From the NCBI GenBank assembly GCA_015178975.1, contig WHVD01000027.1, forward strand, positions 434,001 to 498,000: DNA of 64,000 bases, in the 5' to 3' direction. Of the stretch, positions 25,135-37,961 are shown one piece after another. Origin of the DNA: Hysterangium stoloniferum. Lineage: Eukaryota > Basidiomycota > Agaricomycetes > Hysterangiales > Hysterangiaceae. Position 1 is the first letter of the stretch; each line of letters starts with the position of its first letter. The notes under the pieces were generated by a model. That model was not told where the DNA came from. It made no database searches and worked only from the letters and a program-made list of their open reading frames with translations. Position numbers and translations under genes: made by a program.

Positions 25135-26694
25135 TCACAAAGCTCGTGGTTTAATCTCGTCAGGTATATCGCTGTCGTCGTCTGAATAATCCGAATCACT
25201 GAGTAGCGTTGGGTTTCGTGGCCGTCTGTGGCTCAACCCCCGAGCGGCGGATGGAAGAGGCGGCTCGATGTCTTGACTTAAAGGACCTCTAATGTCAATA
25301 GTGGTTTCGCTGCGAACGCTCCGTAGACTCCTGATGTCTTTGTCCCCCGAAAGCCGTTGCACGCCAAGCAGACTCGGGGGCGTGCCCTCGCTGTCTTTGC
25401 CACTGCCATCCTTCTCCAATTTCGTTTTCCGTTTCGAGTTTCTCTTGAAGAAGAGCGATATCGACTTCTTGCGCGGGCGCACGGGCTCGGAGTCGCTGAA
25501 TGTGCCATCCGCCGGGGGCATCGAGGCATCCACCATCGAAAAGAACTGCCGGGGTTTTGTGTCCGATTCTACAGATCTGCTGTCAACCCAGCCTGCCGTC
25601 TTGCTGAATCCCTTTTCGTTACTGTCGCCAGCGACCGTGTTTGGGCGGGGAGGCGTCTGTCTGCCTTTCTTCTTCCTTTTAAACGGCGGATCCTCTGCGT
25701 CCGAGACCACCTTGACATTATCGGTCGGCGTCGCGGCCCTCCGCGGCACATTGAGCGGTCTAGTAGCATAGTTTGCAATCCGTTCCGGTGTTTCAAACGG
25801 ACTCATGGTGATTCTCTGACAGCGTCTGCTGCTTTCGAGGTACGTCTGTATTTGCGGCCGGGATGCGATGCGCTGTCGCAGCGTGGCCAGAATCGGCCAT
25901 TCGGCCAGAGTAGAAGGAAAGAATAATTCAATTAGTTCAAGAGCCCTTGTGAGATTAAATTCAGCTACAGACGTGAACTAGGCCTGTTATACCTACTCAC
26001 TCAAAAGCACATGCTCCCGCCGCGGTAAGGGGAGTCGATGGATCTGCCCCGAATGCCTTCCTGAGCCCGTTCATTGATATATGGCGAGAGAGATCCAGGA
26101 GAAAGGGCATAATCCGCGACTTGTGCACCCCAATTCGCTCGATGGGATCATCCCATGTCTATGCGCACATCTGTATCAAAAGCGCGTCCCTTGCCAAATT
26201 TCAACGGCGTACCTCGTTCTTCAAAAGCTCATGCAAGTCCAAAAGAAAGGACATTGTCACATCCCTGATCATATTAATTTTCCCTATTTGAGATGAGCTA
26301 CTCGTTCATCTGATAGTGTAGAGACGGCCTACCTTTCTGCAGCATATCTCTTCCCTCATGGACGTCGAAGGCGTCATCGAGGTAGTCTAGGATGGCATAG
26401 GTACCAGCCAACTTGAATGGCCCCATTAGTGTCTGGACTTCTAGTGTTGGAAGGCCATGAAAGGGCTATTTACATAAAATTCGATAGGTGAGATATAACG
26501 CAAGGAATGCTATTACTGTGATGTCAGACCTGGCCATAAACTGGTCCGTACTTGCCCTCGTCTTTTCGAGTCTGCCATTCGTCTATAGGTATCCTTTCGT
26601 CATAATAGTTCACTCTGGCATCTATAAGCATGAGATTAATCGGTTCGGCCCTGCCGCGAGCTTGGACATAAGTCAAAAGAAAGTCCAACGACAT
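25135..26694 (-). CDS. Glutathione S-transferase with long charged C-terminal tail
   Basis: The first 220 or so residues are a cytosolic GST. The thioredoxin-like half has GRAEPINLML.DA and a GQ|PFHGLPTLE block ending in the cis-Pro region. An all-helical half ends in the segment LFFPSTLAEWP and IASRP. Exons are 26694-26530, 26465-26333, 26283-26213, 26158-26001 and 25945-25135, about 445 residues in all. The last exon continues in frame for about 220 residues beyond the GST fold. This tail is Ser/Pro/Arg/Lys rich, has two lysine/arginine clusters resembling nuclear localisation signals, and has an acidic SDSDYSDDDSD patch near the end. The start was placed at the Met before SLDFLLTY; another in-frame Met lies six codons upstream. 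Substrate class cannot be told. Confidence 0.85.
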
Positions 26695-26926
26695 TGTGTG
26701 AGTAAAGCACAATGTGTGTGGGTGAGCTTAGAGGTATCCTTTGGAACGTGAGGATGGATAGATATGAGAAGAAGTTATATAACACATCAAATTGCACAGC
26801 ATTCACGGCCCATGAACTTCAGTTTACTCACTTCCCCGTTAGGTTTGCGTATGCTTGGTCAGCAACCGGGGATATATTGTAAATGGGGATGAAAGACAAA
26901 AGGTCATAGTGAATACATTCAATATC

Positions 26927-29900
26927 TCAAGATACCTCTGCTGGTCGATTCAGTACACCTTTCCCAAATCCTGATGCAACAGCACTGAAGCCTCGTTCTG
27001 TTACGTCTGCCAGGAAAAGATCATGCTATGTTCGTTCAGTAAACACTCAAACCAAGAAATTAAAATATAGAACACACCTGGTCAGCGAGCTTTTCGTTGT
27101 TTCGGCGTATTTCACGTATGACGCTGTGTGACTGGACGCAATGAGGACATTCTGTTGCGTGATCAGGCAGGCAGCTGCAACTACTGTAAGAGAAGAGATG
27201 CTTGATTCTACAAGTCAAAAACCTACCGCTGGTGATAACTGTGTTTGCACATGAAATGAATACTCGGTAAATCTAATTGATTACCACACGCCGAGCACCG
27301 AGTTGATTGGAACGGGCGGGGATTCTGCGGATCTGATAGTTCCGCGATCTCCTGCAGATTTGCTTTGGTCTCGGCGCGATAAGATGCGATCAACGTTCGA
27401 TCCTATGTCCAAAATCAGGTTGGAAAACGAACAGTTCAACTAACGTACGGCTTGCAGCTCCTGCTGTGATTCTTGAATCCGCGTCATCAACCATTGTTTA
27501 ACTAAACCGACGCTTGCCACGCCATTCCGACTGAGAACTTGAACAACGCCAAGTGGGGGCATAATGTTTTCCTTGTCGACATGATCCAGAATAATGGCGA
27601 TATCAGACATGTGCCGGCTCAGCAACTCGGCTTTAGAAGTTAAAAATCGTAGAACAAGCGGGTATAGATGAGGGTGTGTTGGGCCATAAAGATTGAGGTG
27701 GCGAAGCACCTGTGCAGATGCTTCTAAGTCACCCTGTTCATTTTCTTTATCCATCCAAAACCGTAATACATCCTCATACATCCCCTTTTTTTCCCACAGG
27801 AGGACCAACCCAGGTGTGAACATCCGTGTTGAGCACACTATCATTGCATGCGTGAGATCATAAGGTAACATCTCATTCTCCAAGAGTCGAAGAACTTTCT
27901 TGTGTAAAACGATTGCCTCCTCGGGATCAGCGACAGCGAGCATAGAAAGATACAGTTCTAGCAGCGTATTCCAAACAGCAGTCTGTTCACCCTTTTCGTC
28001 ATCTAAAGGATCCACAGATATCACCTCGTCAATCCCTTGTCCCCATCGCCTCAAAGCGATAGCTTCAAGGAATTGAATAAAATGACCGGTGTGGTCTACA
28101 AAATGAGCAAAATAAAGTCGCGGGGATGGGGGCTTGGTGGATACGGGCGGTCTTACTGTGGTTATCGATGGTCGCGGGGAGCTGGCTCTAGAACCTTCTC
28201 GTATAGACGCAGACTGCCTCAAAGATATGTCAGCGGGTTTATTCAAGGGCTGTATTCCCGTTACGTCGCCGTTTCCGCCTAGTGCGGGATTAGAACGAGA
28301 TAGAGCAAGGTATGCTAGATATGAAGGCCCAGCTGCTGGCTTGGCTATTGAGGGTAAGTCCGAGTCGACAGGTGAAATCGGACCACCGGAGCATATATCG
28401 ATTAATAGAAGAGTGGTTTCATCTGGTAAATGCCCTAGTAATGAGCGCCCATACCGAACCAAATTCGATTGAGCCTTAAAACACGGATTAATACTGTCAG
28501 GACATGAGAGTAAACATTACGAACAGACTCCGGCCCAAGTTTCCGTACATAATCCAAGGCATCACGATAATTTTCTGCATCCTCAATTTGTATGCGAAGA
28601 AAATCCTCGTGTCTCTCGTACTTTTTAGCGAGATAGGAGGCGTGTTCAAAGTAACCAGCTTGTCGGCATACTCGAATGGCCGTTTGAAGATCAAAGGGTA
28701 ATTCATCTTTGTCTCCTGTGACAGCGCGATGTGACTCGGCCTTGATGAAACTGTCAAGGCGAGCTACATCTTTAAGCTTTGTGTAAGTGTTCAGGAGTAA
28801 GGTAGTATGATCGGAATTGGCCAGGCCAAGCGAATGTAATTCCTGGAGATATGTCGTAAGATTATGGATGCGTTGTGCATCCAAAAACTGATATCAAATG
28901 GAGGGTTAGTCAATTTTTGATTGAAATGGCTTATTCGTACCTTGCGAATCACGTAACTTGGTTGTAAATGCCGTATTGTTTGTATGAATTGTTGCATGGC
29001 ACCATCATAATCACCTTTTTGGTATAAATGATCACCATATCGTCTATGAATGTCAGCCACGGATGCCTCATCCAACCCATGTGTTTTTGCAAGATTTATA
29101 GCCAAAACGTAATATGATCTTTGAAATAAAATATCGAGCTTTGCGGTAGTGGGTTTCTCCTGTAGACTCGATAACTATCGGAATATTTGATATAAGTAAT
29201 GTTTAAAATCATTTTTCATTTTTCATTTGTAGTAACACACCTTGCCATCACTTGTCAAGATGAAAATTTGCCCCCACTGACAGAAGACTTCTCGAACATC
29301 ACTTGTGAAGGAAGATGAATGAGCGACGCATTTGTTTTCTGCATCGAAAACTATGACCCTGGTGATATCCGTATTAATAGGCATGCGAGCCGCCGGATTC
29401 CGAGCGGAGGCTGATGCACCCGCCGGCGTTGGAGGTGATACCATTACCAGATAGTTAAGGTGAGAATAAACAGAGGATTTATGCCCTGTATGCATGTCCT
29501 TAAAGTAAATATAGAAATCATCGGGATGAAGCTACCTTCAAATGCGATACATGGTCCCCGTCCTTCTGTCCCAGATAGATAAATGGCCTCATCTCTTGCA
29601 ATAATCATTTCCTTTCCTCGCCAGTCCATTGTCGCACATCCGAGAGCACATCCTACTTCATCCACTACGGTAGAATTCGCGGCGCCACTTCCTTTTGCTG
29701 AAGCGAGGTAGACAAGGGTACGGCTAATGGTAACTATAAATAAATGAATATGTGGTATATCTTCGGTAGCTTCACGAAATCCAAGTCCTGTCACGGGATC
29801 AGATGGTGATTCGTGTATGAGACGAGGTTTTGGAAACGACGTCAGCGAGGCACTGGCTTGTAGAGACGACGAAACATGTCGATAAAGAAGGACAGTTCCG

Positions 29901-30580
29901 TCAGCCAGTCCGACCGCAAGATGGGTTAAATTGGCAGATAGAGCTAAAGTAGAGACCTATCATTGTCGCGGTGGTTATTCGGTTAATGAGCGGCTGGACA
30001 TAGTTGTAAAGGAACAAACCGGATGGGGACGGTTCCCGTGCTGCACCTTTACTGAGCGGAGAAGTAATGGTGAGTCCGTTTTTTTCTCCTTCTGTTCAAG
30101 ATCCCATATTTTGAGCTGAGGCATTCGACTAGATTCCTCTTCCTGAAGACATAATAATGAATGATAGTGCCTCACGGGTGTTATATACGTACGCCTAAAG
30201 TCACCAAAATACCCCTTCGAGCTATCATATGGGTCACTCTCCCAGATGCATGAGCGATCCAGCTTTGTGAAGGCTCAAAATTCTTGCTTAAGAGATGGAT
30301 ATTGCCATGAATGTCTGCCACCACTAACCCGGCGTTAGATGATGCTATTGCGGCTACTTCAGCTGGTGTCTTTGGGTGGGGGTGAGTTGGCTGCTTATCA
30401 AGAAGCTAAAAAGGATAAAACCTTGAAAATAGTTGGAGAGCTGGCCAAATCATTCACATCCTTCACTTCTGAAGTGTTAAAAAAGGCGAATTGACGCCAC
30501 TACAAAGAACTTCTTCAATGTGTCGCATATGACTGCTGTTTAGTTCATACCGGAGGAGCTGGTGTTACATGAGCAGCCAT
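26927..30580 (-). CDS. VPS11: Vps11 (Pep5), HOPS/CORVET core subunit
   Basis: Vps11 is a scaffold of the HOPS and CORVET tethering complexes that drive endosome and vacuole fusion. Twelve exons (30580-30551, 30499-30422, 30369-30193, 30142-30020, 29956-29536, 29485-29241, 29174-28941, 28887-28525, 28474-27449, 27402-27227, 27174-27078 and 27025-26927) give about 1022 residues, the usual size. The N-terminus has the family start WRQFAFF and a beta-propeller. The middle is an alpha-solenoid with GDYDGAMQQFIQTI, QPSYVIRK and LQELHSLGLA. The C-terminus is a RING-H2 (CSACGNQLDLP, MCKHSYHQRC, ECPHC). All zinc ligands are visible once the intron at 27175-27226 is removed. The final exon encodes GFSAVASGFGKGVLN and a short end. 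Confidence 0.95.
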
Positions 30581-30757
30581 GCTAATTGAAGCTCTACAAT
30601 AACCTATAAATGTAGTAGAGGGATCATACGATTGATCAATACCTAGCCAATCCTAACTTTGGGGGTTGAGAACAAGTAGACGCGTTCCGCCGAACTGCCG
30701 GATAAAAATTGTACGAGTTGTTACTGAGGCTACTTCTTATACCTACTACCAATATCA
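30581..30757. promoter_or_regulatory. Bidirectional promoter, VPS11/PDA1
   Basis: Only 177 bp separate the start codons of two divergent genes, so both promoters and leaders must overlap or be very short. No individual site is assigned. Confidence 0.6.
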
Positions 30758-32382
30758 ATGTTAGCCCGTATAGCCCACGCAAAGGTCGTGCCGCGAATCG
30801 TAAGTTATCTATGTCGTATCTAAGAGTTTTGAAATATAATTCTGAACCTTTTGCTCCAGTCGCTAGCACGACGGTTACAGACTTCTGCTGACAGCACAAA
30901 GCTCTCCTCCCCTCCGTCCGACCATTCACAGCCCTTCAAAGTCACTCTTCATGAAGACTCCTTTCAGGCCTTTAAATGCGACAAGCCGGATCTCGAAGTT
31001 GAAGTGACCAAGGACAAGCTTCTTAAGTGGTATTCTCAGATGAATCTCATGAGGCGTATGGAAATGGCTGCAGATGCCCTCTACAAAGCCAAGTTGATAC
31101 GAGGATTCTGTCATCTTGCTATTGGGCAGGTAAGCTCGGTTTAGCCTTGGATTTCTCCTTCATCTGGAATCCATCGTAGGAGGCCGTTTCTGTTGGTATG
31201 GAATCAGCTATAACGCCAAGTGATCGCGTTATCACTGCCTATCGCTGCCATCCCTTTGCAGTGCTTCGTGGCGGAACAATCAAGGGCGTGATTGCTGAAC
31301 TCCTCGGTATGTTAACCACGCGGTCTCTTGCAATTTTCTATGAATCGTGTTTCACAGGCCGTCAGGATGGAATGTCTCATGGCAAGGGAGGCTCGATGCA
31401 CATTTTTACACCCTCATTCTTTGGAGGTAATGGTATTGTCGGTGCCCAAGTACCTGTTGGGGCTGGCTTGGCATTCGCCCAAAAATATCTTGGTCATAAT
31501 GATGTAGCCACTTTCACCTTGTATGGAGATGGTGCAAGTAACCAAGGCCAGGTCTTCGAAGCATTCAATATGGTATTCTTTTTTTGTAATTCTTTCTTTA
31601 TTGGTAGCATTGAGTAACAATCTCTTGCAGGCCAAACTATGGAACTTACCTTGCGTTTTTGTCTGCGAAAATAACAAATATGGAATGGGTACATCTGCTG
31701 AAAGGAGTTCGTCGAATACAAAATATTTCACTCGCGGTGACCAGATTCCCGGCATTCAGGTATGCCCTTTAAGTTTCGCAACTAGTCTGTGGAGCGACCA
31801 CATGTTTCCCAGGCCAACGGCATGGACATTGTTGCGTCCCATCAAGCCGTCAAGTACGCCAAACAATGGACAAGTGAAGGCAAAGGACCATTATTGCTAG
31901 AGTTCGTTACCTATCGTTATGGTGGACACTCGTGCGTCTACTCCTTTTCACAATTAGTTAAAGATTTTACTGTGCTTCAATCAGAATGTCTGACCCTGGG
32001 ACTACATACCGTACACGTGAAGAGATCCAAATGATGAGAAGTACTCAGGACCCTATCCGTGGCCTTCAACACTACATTCAAGCATGGGGCTTGGCCACCG
32101 AAGAAGAACTCAAGGTTTGGATTTCGTACCAATCGATGCAATAACTGTTGATTAAAATCATATAGCGCATTGAAAAAGAGGCTAAAATTGAAGTTGACAA
32201 GGCTGTTGAAGAAGCTAAAGTGTCCCCTGAACCTCAACCTAAGGATTTGTGGACCGACATTTATTACAAAGGCACTGAGCCCCCTTTCATGAGGGGCCGA
32301 GAGCGCGAGGAGGTAATATTTAAATTTGATGTGCACGCTCTACATTACATACTGACACGCTTTCTAGGTCCATTACTACTAG
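30758..32382 (+). CDS. PDA1: Pyruvate dehydrogenase E1 component, alpha subunit
   Basis: This is the catalytic alpha subunit of mitochondrial pyruvate dehydrogenase, which with E1 beta decarboxylates pyruvate using thiamine diphosphate. Nine exons (30758-30799, 30860-31129, 31180-31306, 31358-31572, 31631-31759, 31813-31931, 31985-32114, 32166-32312 and 32368-32382) encode about 397 residues. The N-terminus is basic and lacks acids, as expected of a mitochondrial presequence. The TPP motif [13 protein letters not shown] is complete. The regulatory loop [14 protein letters not shown], with the kinase-target serine, is split by an intron. Other family blocks are [16 protein letters not shown] and MHIF. 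The last exon encodes only VHYY and the stop. Confidence 0.96.
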
Positions 32383-32600
32383 TTGTTTATTTGTAACAGT
32401 CCTTTTGGCTATAGTTTAGTTACATGAATAGATGCACTGTTTCTTTCTTCATCTGAACCAATTGGGAATGAAGGGCGGAGGATTCCGGTCGGTATTACTG
32501 AAGGGGTGAGATCGAGACTGCACAGCTACACTTTCATAGACATAATAAACATGTCAAAACATCTCGCTCCCTCGCTCATTTCCTTGTTCACTCAACCATC

Positions 32601-33679
32601 ATGTCTTCCCGACTGCTTTTAACCATACCTCGTGCCTCTGACGTGATATGTCGTGCAACTCGTCCATCGTCAAGTACAATATTTAGTTTTTCTGCACGTC
32701 AATTTGCTTCCTCATCCAGGGACACGCTTGACGAGCCTCAGCTCCTTTCCAATGTGCAAGAACCCCCCTTACTTGTCTTCGATGCTCCCTCAAAGCCTAG
32801 TGAACATCTTACGCGGCGTACTGCACGCTCCCCATTCTCCTTGAATGATTATTACAATGCGCGGCGGCGACTTACACCTCCTTCGACGCACCAAGTCCGC
32901 GCATCCACCTCAGCAACAAGATCTACAAGTACACCTTCGACATCGAGCGATACCAATTCCCTCAACTCTCTTCCACACGGTCATAATGTCAAGGCTCGCA
33001 CGTTTGATAGTCCCTCCAAGCCTCGTGAATATTACACACGTCCCCAAAGGAAACAGGATTTGCCCGAAATTAAGGTACGTGGAATGATTGCTTTTAGTGC
33101 GCATTTATGTCAATCAACATATCTGCCATTGTTTCAAGTCGCCTTTGTACATCGCAGCATTATTAGCCGCTCTAGGCTTGTCAGCTTGGGGCGCATTCAT
33201 ACTGTATGCGACTAATATGGAGCGTGTCTCGAGCTCAGTGGTCCGTCAACTTTCATCTAACATGAAATCAATGTCTGTGATGAAGGAGGCTTTGGGTGAA
33301 GACGTTCATTTGGAGGGGAAGTGGTGGCTCGGTGGTGAGCCTTGGATAGACGGTGCAGTACGTTGTCTTCAATGCGGACGAAGATATGTCTTATTCACAC
33401 ACTATAGGTTAACTTGTTACAAGGTAATGTTGATGTTAGCTTCAGAGTCAAAGGGTCAAGAGGTTCGTGTACTCTTCAATTAAACATTGAAGCCGTGTCT
33501 CATTTGTCCACTCAGGAGGCGGCACCGTGTACTTCACTAGTGTGCGCGAGGAAAAGGGACAGCCATTCATTATTCGTGCGTGATGATCTTTCAAAGTCTA
33601 AAATAGCATTCAGCCTCATAACCCGACAGTTCGGCATAAGGTCATTTGTGATAACGGAGAAATTTTGCGTTTATCATGA
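32601..33679 (+). CDS. COA1: Coa1-type cytochrome c oxidase assembly factor
   Basis: Coa1 is a mitochondrial inner-membrane protein that helps early maturation of Cox1. Five exons (32601-33074, 33139-33357, 33408-33462, 33516-33575 and 33630-33679) give about 285 residues. The first about 150 residues are Ser/Thr/Arg rich, as expected for a presequence and linker. One membrane span follows (ALLAALGLSAWGAF), then the family segments SSVVRQL, WWLGGEPWIDG, LLQGNVD, FRVKGSRG and TVYFTSVREEKGQPF. The N-terminal extension is longer than in yeast. The gene is 218 bp downstream of the PDA1-like gene on the same strand. Confidence 0.85.
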
Positions 33680-33860
33680 ACCATTCATTATATATTATCT
33701 TGGACATCTTTCTACTGTATGCCTGTCAGCCTTTAATAACCATGGTTTTCTGTTCTCTTTACAATGTCTTAAACGGCTCGACAACAATCTGTCCAGTTCG
33801 AATAATTGATGACTATATGGTACATGACAGCCAAATGCGCTCGCCTCGAGTGACTCGTGC

Positions 33861-35094
33861 CTAACCAGGCCTTCCGTTCGTCATTCCCGTTTGGGAAGGA
33901 TAGCTGCCTCGCCTCCCACTCCCTCTCCTACCGCCCCAGCCTGCACCATGTGATGGGGGAATGGCTTCTCCAAAAGTTATAAGGTTACGTTGCGCCTCCT
34001 CTTCCCTTCTGCTGCGTCCATATCCACGCCCTCTTCCTCTTCCTGCTCCACCACGAGGATGCGCTTGTCCACCACCAAGCCCTCCTCTTGGACCAAGCGA
34101 GTTTGGTGTTAGAGAATCGAAGAAAGATTTTGATGGGTTATAAGCGGCTTCCTTTTTCTCCTTTTCTTTCTCCTTCCTCACCGCCTCCGCGTCTGAGGGG
34201 TTTGTATCTTCATCTGAACCCTCCGAATCCGAAGGCGGCGCTGGTTTTGCCGCAACTTTGTCAAACTTGGCATTAGAGCTCTGGAAATCAAAATCGGCAG
34301 CTGGAACCTGGATATTTCCCGCCTGGATCTCATCATTTGACATCACATTGCGCCTGCTGTTTCGAGGAGCATCCCCAACACGAAGATCTCCCATGGCACG
34401 CTCAACGTTTTCCAAGGAGGCGGCAGCTGAACGCACGGCATTAGGATTGTGTGGGTGGCGTCCGTTTGCCTCACGTCGTCGGTTGTGTTGAGACGTGCTT
34501 GCATGCGCCGGCGGTTCCGGGGGTGACGGCACGCTGGCTGCAGCTGGAGCAACTTGCACAGGAACAGTCGGTGGGGGGGCAACAACGTTTGGATTGTATG
34601 CATTAGGGTAATTATTATAGGTCTGTCCTGCAGGTGTGCCTTGAGAAACCTGTGAATGTAAAGTTAGAACAGCGTTTGCGTGTATGCGTAGAGCAAGTGT
34701 ATACCCCAATGACGGCTGGATCACTGTGTACATTGCGCATGGGTGGAGGGGGCAAAGGCGTTGCGTCAACTTTGAGATCTTTTACTTCTTGTGCTCGAAA
34801 TAGAATAAACTCGTAAGGAGTGTCCTGAGGAGGGATAAACTCAGACTCGGGTCTTCGCGTTTCGGTCCCCATTGAGTATACTAGTGAATAAAACACGTGA
34901 GCTAATAGGCACGGCGAGAGATAATCACGTACCGTTAGAAAGTTGGATCGTGGCTTGCGTCGCGTCAATGCTATGCAGAATACCACGGTAGCGGATATCC
35001 GACTGAGATAGTAACGATATAGTTTTACTGAAGAGCACATGTCAATGACAGTAACCAGGTAAATAGGCTGTCCTTACCCAATGTAGCTTGCCAT
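33861..35094 (-). CDS. SCD6: Scd6/LSM14 (RAP55) translational repressor
   Basis: This P-body protein represses translation initiation and promotes decapping. Four exons (35094-35078, 35027-34933, 34880-34705 and 34649-33861) give about 358 residues. The N-terminal LSm14 domain (MASYIGKTISL, SDIRYRGIL, then VYSMGTETRRP and PYEFILFR) is complete. The middle is Pro/Asn rich. The FDF region contains ADFDFQSSNAKFDK, followed by an acidic stretch, the FFD box (YNPSKSFFDSLT) and the TFG box (EAQRNLITFGEA). RGG repeats surround the FFD and TFG motifs. It is convergent with the Coa1 gene, 181 bp apart. Confidence 0.94.
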
Positions 35095-35792
35095 ATTGGT
35101 TGTGCACAGACAAGGAAGAGTTGAGGGTTGAGTTGTCGGAGTTTCAATCGAGTAAACTTGCTACATCGAGGCGACTTAGTCGTCAATACTAAGTAAGTCT
35201 TACGTGTAAGATACTAGTGATATAATAGAATGGTACATTTCAACATTTCACCTCAAATATTTACTTTTCCTTAGCATCCCACCACTGGAGGTCTCTAAAT
35301 GCTAGTAGCTGCCCCGCAGTTCAGATTCACTGTTCTTCACACTACCCTACGCGTTTTATCTCATGATCCAAGGTACGTTCGGACAAACTTTGGCACCTTG
35401 AGGTTATTTGCAGTATGTACTTACATAGAGCAAAAAATGGGGTGTCTCGTCAATATGTCCATAAATAGGATCACGCTCGGACAAGTTTAGACATTACCGT
35501 TTTATTCAGAAGAACTGTAAAAGGGATTGATATTGAGTGATATCATTGAGTCCTGTCTCATGTATGTATGAATGTGAGGTCTTGGAAATTCAAAGGATCC
35601 AAGTAATAGGTGGACTCTGTGGGCAGAATGAAGGGGAATGTTACTGAAGGCAGACAAACCAGACTGCATGTTAAGATCTAAGCTGGGAAGAGGGAAATGT
35701 TTTAAGTTGGAGGGCTGATGATAGGAAATGAGTTAATCAGGGGGCTGACAATAGAGATCATACTAGTTGGGAGGTCTGACTCTATAACTGTA
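35095..35792. other. Promoter side of SCD6 grading into repeat sequence
   Basis: No gene is seen. Repeat-like sequence resembling material at 44-46 kb begins around 35700. Confidence 0.4.
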
Positions 35793-37179
35793 GTGGAGCT
35801 TGGCCTCAACTTACATATGTATTGTGCCCTTGCACAAACTGTCAGGGTGCTCTGGTATTTCAAACAGAGCAGATGGTACAATATGACACTTAGCTTAATT
35901 GACCAGAGGGCTGAAACACTAAGAGTCAAGGAGTAGAGGGTTGCAGCTTGCCAAAGACCACTCTTTAGGAATATAACAGTGAGGGGAAAGGCAAAAAACT
36001 AAGAGAGGTTAATCTAAGTTGATATTCAAACTGAAGAACTGTATTGTACATGGAAAAAGTTTTATACTACATACATTGAGACAGGTGATCAGAAGGCCAA
36101 TGTTAAGTTGCATACTGTGATGTCAGAAGTCCAACAGGGTCTGAGCAGAAGGACATGGCTTCAGCTTGTGTGCTGCACCCTCGCAAAGTTTACCATCAGT
36201 GGTCCTTAAATTTCAAATGTACGAGAACTAGATTTCCAGCATCTGAATATACTAATGCAGAGACAAGGAAGCTACCTAAAACAGAACAAAGACTATCACT
36301 ATTAGGAAAATACAATGGGTGTGGGTTTCCAATATTTGGGAAATACATATGAGGATAAAAGGACATAACATAACTGGACATACAGGCTGTACTAATTGGG
36401 ACATAAGGAAACAGCCCAAAAAGGAGATCTGGTATCCAATGGGAATCCAAGGATGTGGAGTGATGTCAGGTGCCTTGGGGTCCTTCAGGGTTCCAAGGAT
36501 GGGTTGTAACAGCCAATCAGAGAAGTGAAGTGTAGGACAGATCAAAGGGAAGTGATGATGAGGTGGGGAGTGATAGAAACTAATGTATGGTACTAAGAAA
36601 ACAATATTAGGTGGTAATAAGAGTATATGTGGAGATGGAAATGGAGGAGTGGAGTGGATGGAGCAGAGACAGAATGGGTTGCTAGTGTCACAATCATCAC
36701 ATGTCACAATATTGTCACAAACATTCAAAGGTAACTTTCGACAACTCTTTGACCTATCAAATTCAACTCCACAAAACCAAACATTATTCAACACCATTGA
36801 ATCTCTTTCAACATGTCTCATTTCAACGTCATGTATGATTTCATAATTAGTTCATAACATAATCATAACGATACGACGAAAAGCATAAAAGGGCTACGAA
36901 AGGAGTGAGGGAAGTCAGTCGAAATATCTGTATATTAGTGATATTAGTAATCTATCTTGTCGTAACTTCTTCGACAAATACTTCTGTGAGTTCTCGCGAC
37001 TGGAATAGCCTCTTTGTAATGGGAGCGGACCTGGTGGTGGACTTGGCACGGAGCGGTCTACTGCCGTTGTCTCAGGGGGTAAAGAGAGGGTAGATAATTT
37101 TCCAATCATTACACTGTTTCATTTCTATTATCTGTTGTTAGTGGGTTTAGTCTACGAATGTTAGCATAAATAGGGAAGC

Positions 37180-37951
37180 TGTAATGTATTAGCCTTACTT
37201 TAATACTATTTTCTGAAAAAGGAGTCCAATACTCTATCAAAATGTGCAAATACTCAATTCACTGCAAGGTAAAATAATTTAAGTATTTGATATTAATCAG
37301 TGGCAGCCTAAATAGACTTAGAACCCCTGAAGTCAAGAGTTTACTTGAATATATGTACCCTACTTCGCAAAGAAGGTTTTGAGAGCTGCTTGTGCAAGCT
37401 TGTTCTTTTTCTGTGACAACAACTATTAAAATAAGAATAACAATTTACTGATTCCAAAGCTAGATTTAACTTCAATACTAGCTAGTTTATATATATTTTA
37501 TACTATTTATCAAACAGTAAAAATATTTATAAACAGGTCAAAAGATTAGATATAGAATAAAACACTATTTGGCTAATATATGCTTTATTTACACTAACCT
37601 ACAGGGTCTACTGTAATACTAACTTATCAGGATCTTAATGTAGTCTTCAGGATTCTGCAAGAATATTCTCAGTCTTTGTTTATGTGAATATGCTTTACTA
37701 ATTCACAATAAATGAACAATGGAAAAGGGATTATTTGTAATGTAATAATCAGTCAAATTACTCAACAAGAGGTGACTGAAGTTTTAGATTACAAATAACA
37801 AGAAATGTAACCAGGATTATTTGCAATGTGATAATCAGTCAAATTACTCAACAAGAGGTGACTGAGATTTTAGATTACAAATAACAATGTAAAGAAAACT
37901 AATAATCGGTACTCAATTAAGAGATGAATATAGTATAAAGGATTAATACCA
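37180..37951. repeat. Putative solo LTR, family G, inside the chromovirus 5' LTR
   Basis: This 772-bp AT-rich segment begins TG and ends CA, and is flanked by GAAGC on both sides (37175-37179 and 37952-37956). No second copy is present in the window, so the family assignment rests on the ends and the duplication only. Confidence 0.65.
37727..37890. repeat. Tandem duplication, about 85-bp unit, two copies
   Basis: A block beginning GGATTATTT and containing AATCAGTCAAATTACTCAAC occurs twice in direct orientation inside the AT-rich segment, with a few mismatches. Confidence 0.7.
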
Positions 37952-37961
37952 GAAGCTCAAC

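Noticed and set aside
33421..33462. CAAG|GTAATG as a splice donor in COA1
   Set aside because: Reading through gives the conserved LLQGNVD and FRVKGSRG segments in frame, so no intron is needed there.
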